In this document: piece after piece, positions 5,179 through 5,232 of the stretch
Numbering within the stretch: position 1 is the first letter of the stretch
Layout: every line of letters begins with the position of its first letter
DNA from: CAZEVI01 sp964515615
Lineage (GTDB): Bacteria; Patescibacteriota; UBA1384; XYA2-FULL-43-10; CAINNR01
Reading direction: 5' to 3'
Assembly: GCA_964515615.1 (NCBI GenBank)
Contig: CAZEVI010000041.1
Location: 1-5,232, forward strand
DNA: 5,232 bases
The notes under the pieces: model-generated
What the model was told of the DNA's origin: nothing
What the model saw: the letters and a program-made list of their open reading frames with translations, nothing else
The model's database searches: none
Program-made: the position numbers and the translations under genes

Positions 5179-5232
5179 CCGGAGGAGTTTTTATTACCGG
5201 TCCCCCCTCCGGCAGATGTACTAACTGCCGGA
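5179..5232. other. Overlapping alternative stem-loops D and E at window edge
   Basis: Two hairpins share bases. D pairs CCGGAGG (5179-5185) with CCTCCGG (5206-5212). E pairs TCCGGCAG (5208-5215) with CTGCCGGA (5225-5232). They cannot form together because 5208-5212 belongs to both. GGAGGAG (5181-5187) on the plus strand resembles a Shine-Dalgarno sequence, but the first ATG after it (5216) opens only ATG-TAC-TAA. The stretch may be the coding end of a neighbouring gene, so the foldings could be incidental. Confidence 0.35.

Noticed and set aside
5181..5197. GGAGGAG followed by an AT-rich spacer as a plus-strand gene start
   Set aside because: Only ATT is available at the right distance, and the next ATG gives a two-codon frame; the GGAGGAG belongs to stem D.
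5111..5224. Plus-strand open frame of 37 codons starting ATG-ATG
   Set aside because: It has no ribosome binding site, overlaps several stem-loops, has a Val/Arg-biased product, and is explained by the local GC richness.
1..5232. CRISPR array, insertion sequence, integrase or toxin-antitoxin module
   Set aside because: No regularly spaced direct repeats, transposase or integrase motifs, or small paired genes are seen on either strand.
5050..5232. Hairpin cluster as tmRNA, SRP RNA or RNase P RNA
   Set aside because: The diagnostic conserved cores of these RNAs (tRNA-like end, GGAAGGAAGCAGCC-type loop, P4 core) are not present on either strand.

Overview
The window reads like the chromosome of a bacterium with small, tightly packed, AT-rich genes. 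All five protein genes and both tRNAs lie on the minus strand, so the biological reading order runs from right to left. TAA and TGA both serve as stops and tryptophan is TGG, so the genetic code is the standard bacterial one. Several traits together suggest a Patescibacteria/CPR-type lineage: ribosome binding sites that are mostly missing, -10 boxes placed directly against start codons, an L19 with a long charged tail, and palindromic or TTCGA-rich spacers. This placement is an inference; no rRNA or clade marker is present.

Right edge (about 5050-5232): a GC-rich, gene-poor stretch packed with stem-loops. Its strongest hairpin is followed by a T tract when read on the minus strand, so a minus-strand transcript entering from beyond the window probably ends here. 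Next come rplS (ribosomal protein L19), an intrinsic terminator, yraN (UPF0102 nuclease-fold protein) and gltX (glutamyl-tRNA synthetase). Each of these three genes has a plausible promoter whose -10 box ends 6-8 nt before the ATG, which suggests leaderless mRNAs.

Middle (1286-2599): a GT4-family glycosyltransferase, preceded by a 61-bp nested palindromic repeat and followed by a degenerate TTCGA-rich spacer. Then comes a PIG-L/LmbE-family deacetylase (527-1285), which has a strong Shine-Dalgarno sequence, unlike its neighbours. A GT4 enzyme paired with a PIG-L deacetylase recalls pathways that add an N-acetyl sugar and then N-deacetylate it. The substrate cannot be told from sequence.

Left end (1-526): a promoter drives a tRNA-Gln(CUG)/tRNA-Glu(CUC) pair, both with encoded CCA. 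The tRNA-Glu 3' end runs into a 31-bp-arm inverted repeat. A small plus-strand terminator-like hairpin sits in the 270-nt spacer between the tRNAs and the deacetylase.

Most of the window is housekeeping: translation (L19, GluRS, two tRNAs), a conserved nuclease-fold protein, and probable glycan or glycolipid metabolism. The unexplained parts are the hairpin cluster at the right edge, the long palindrome fused to tRNA-Glu, and the start-site architecture.
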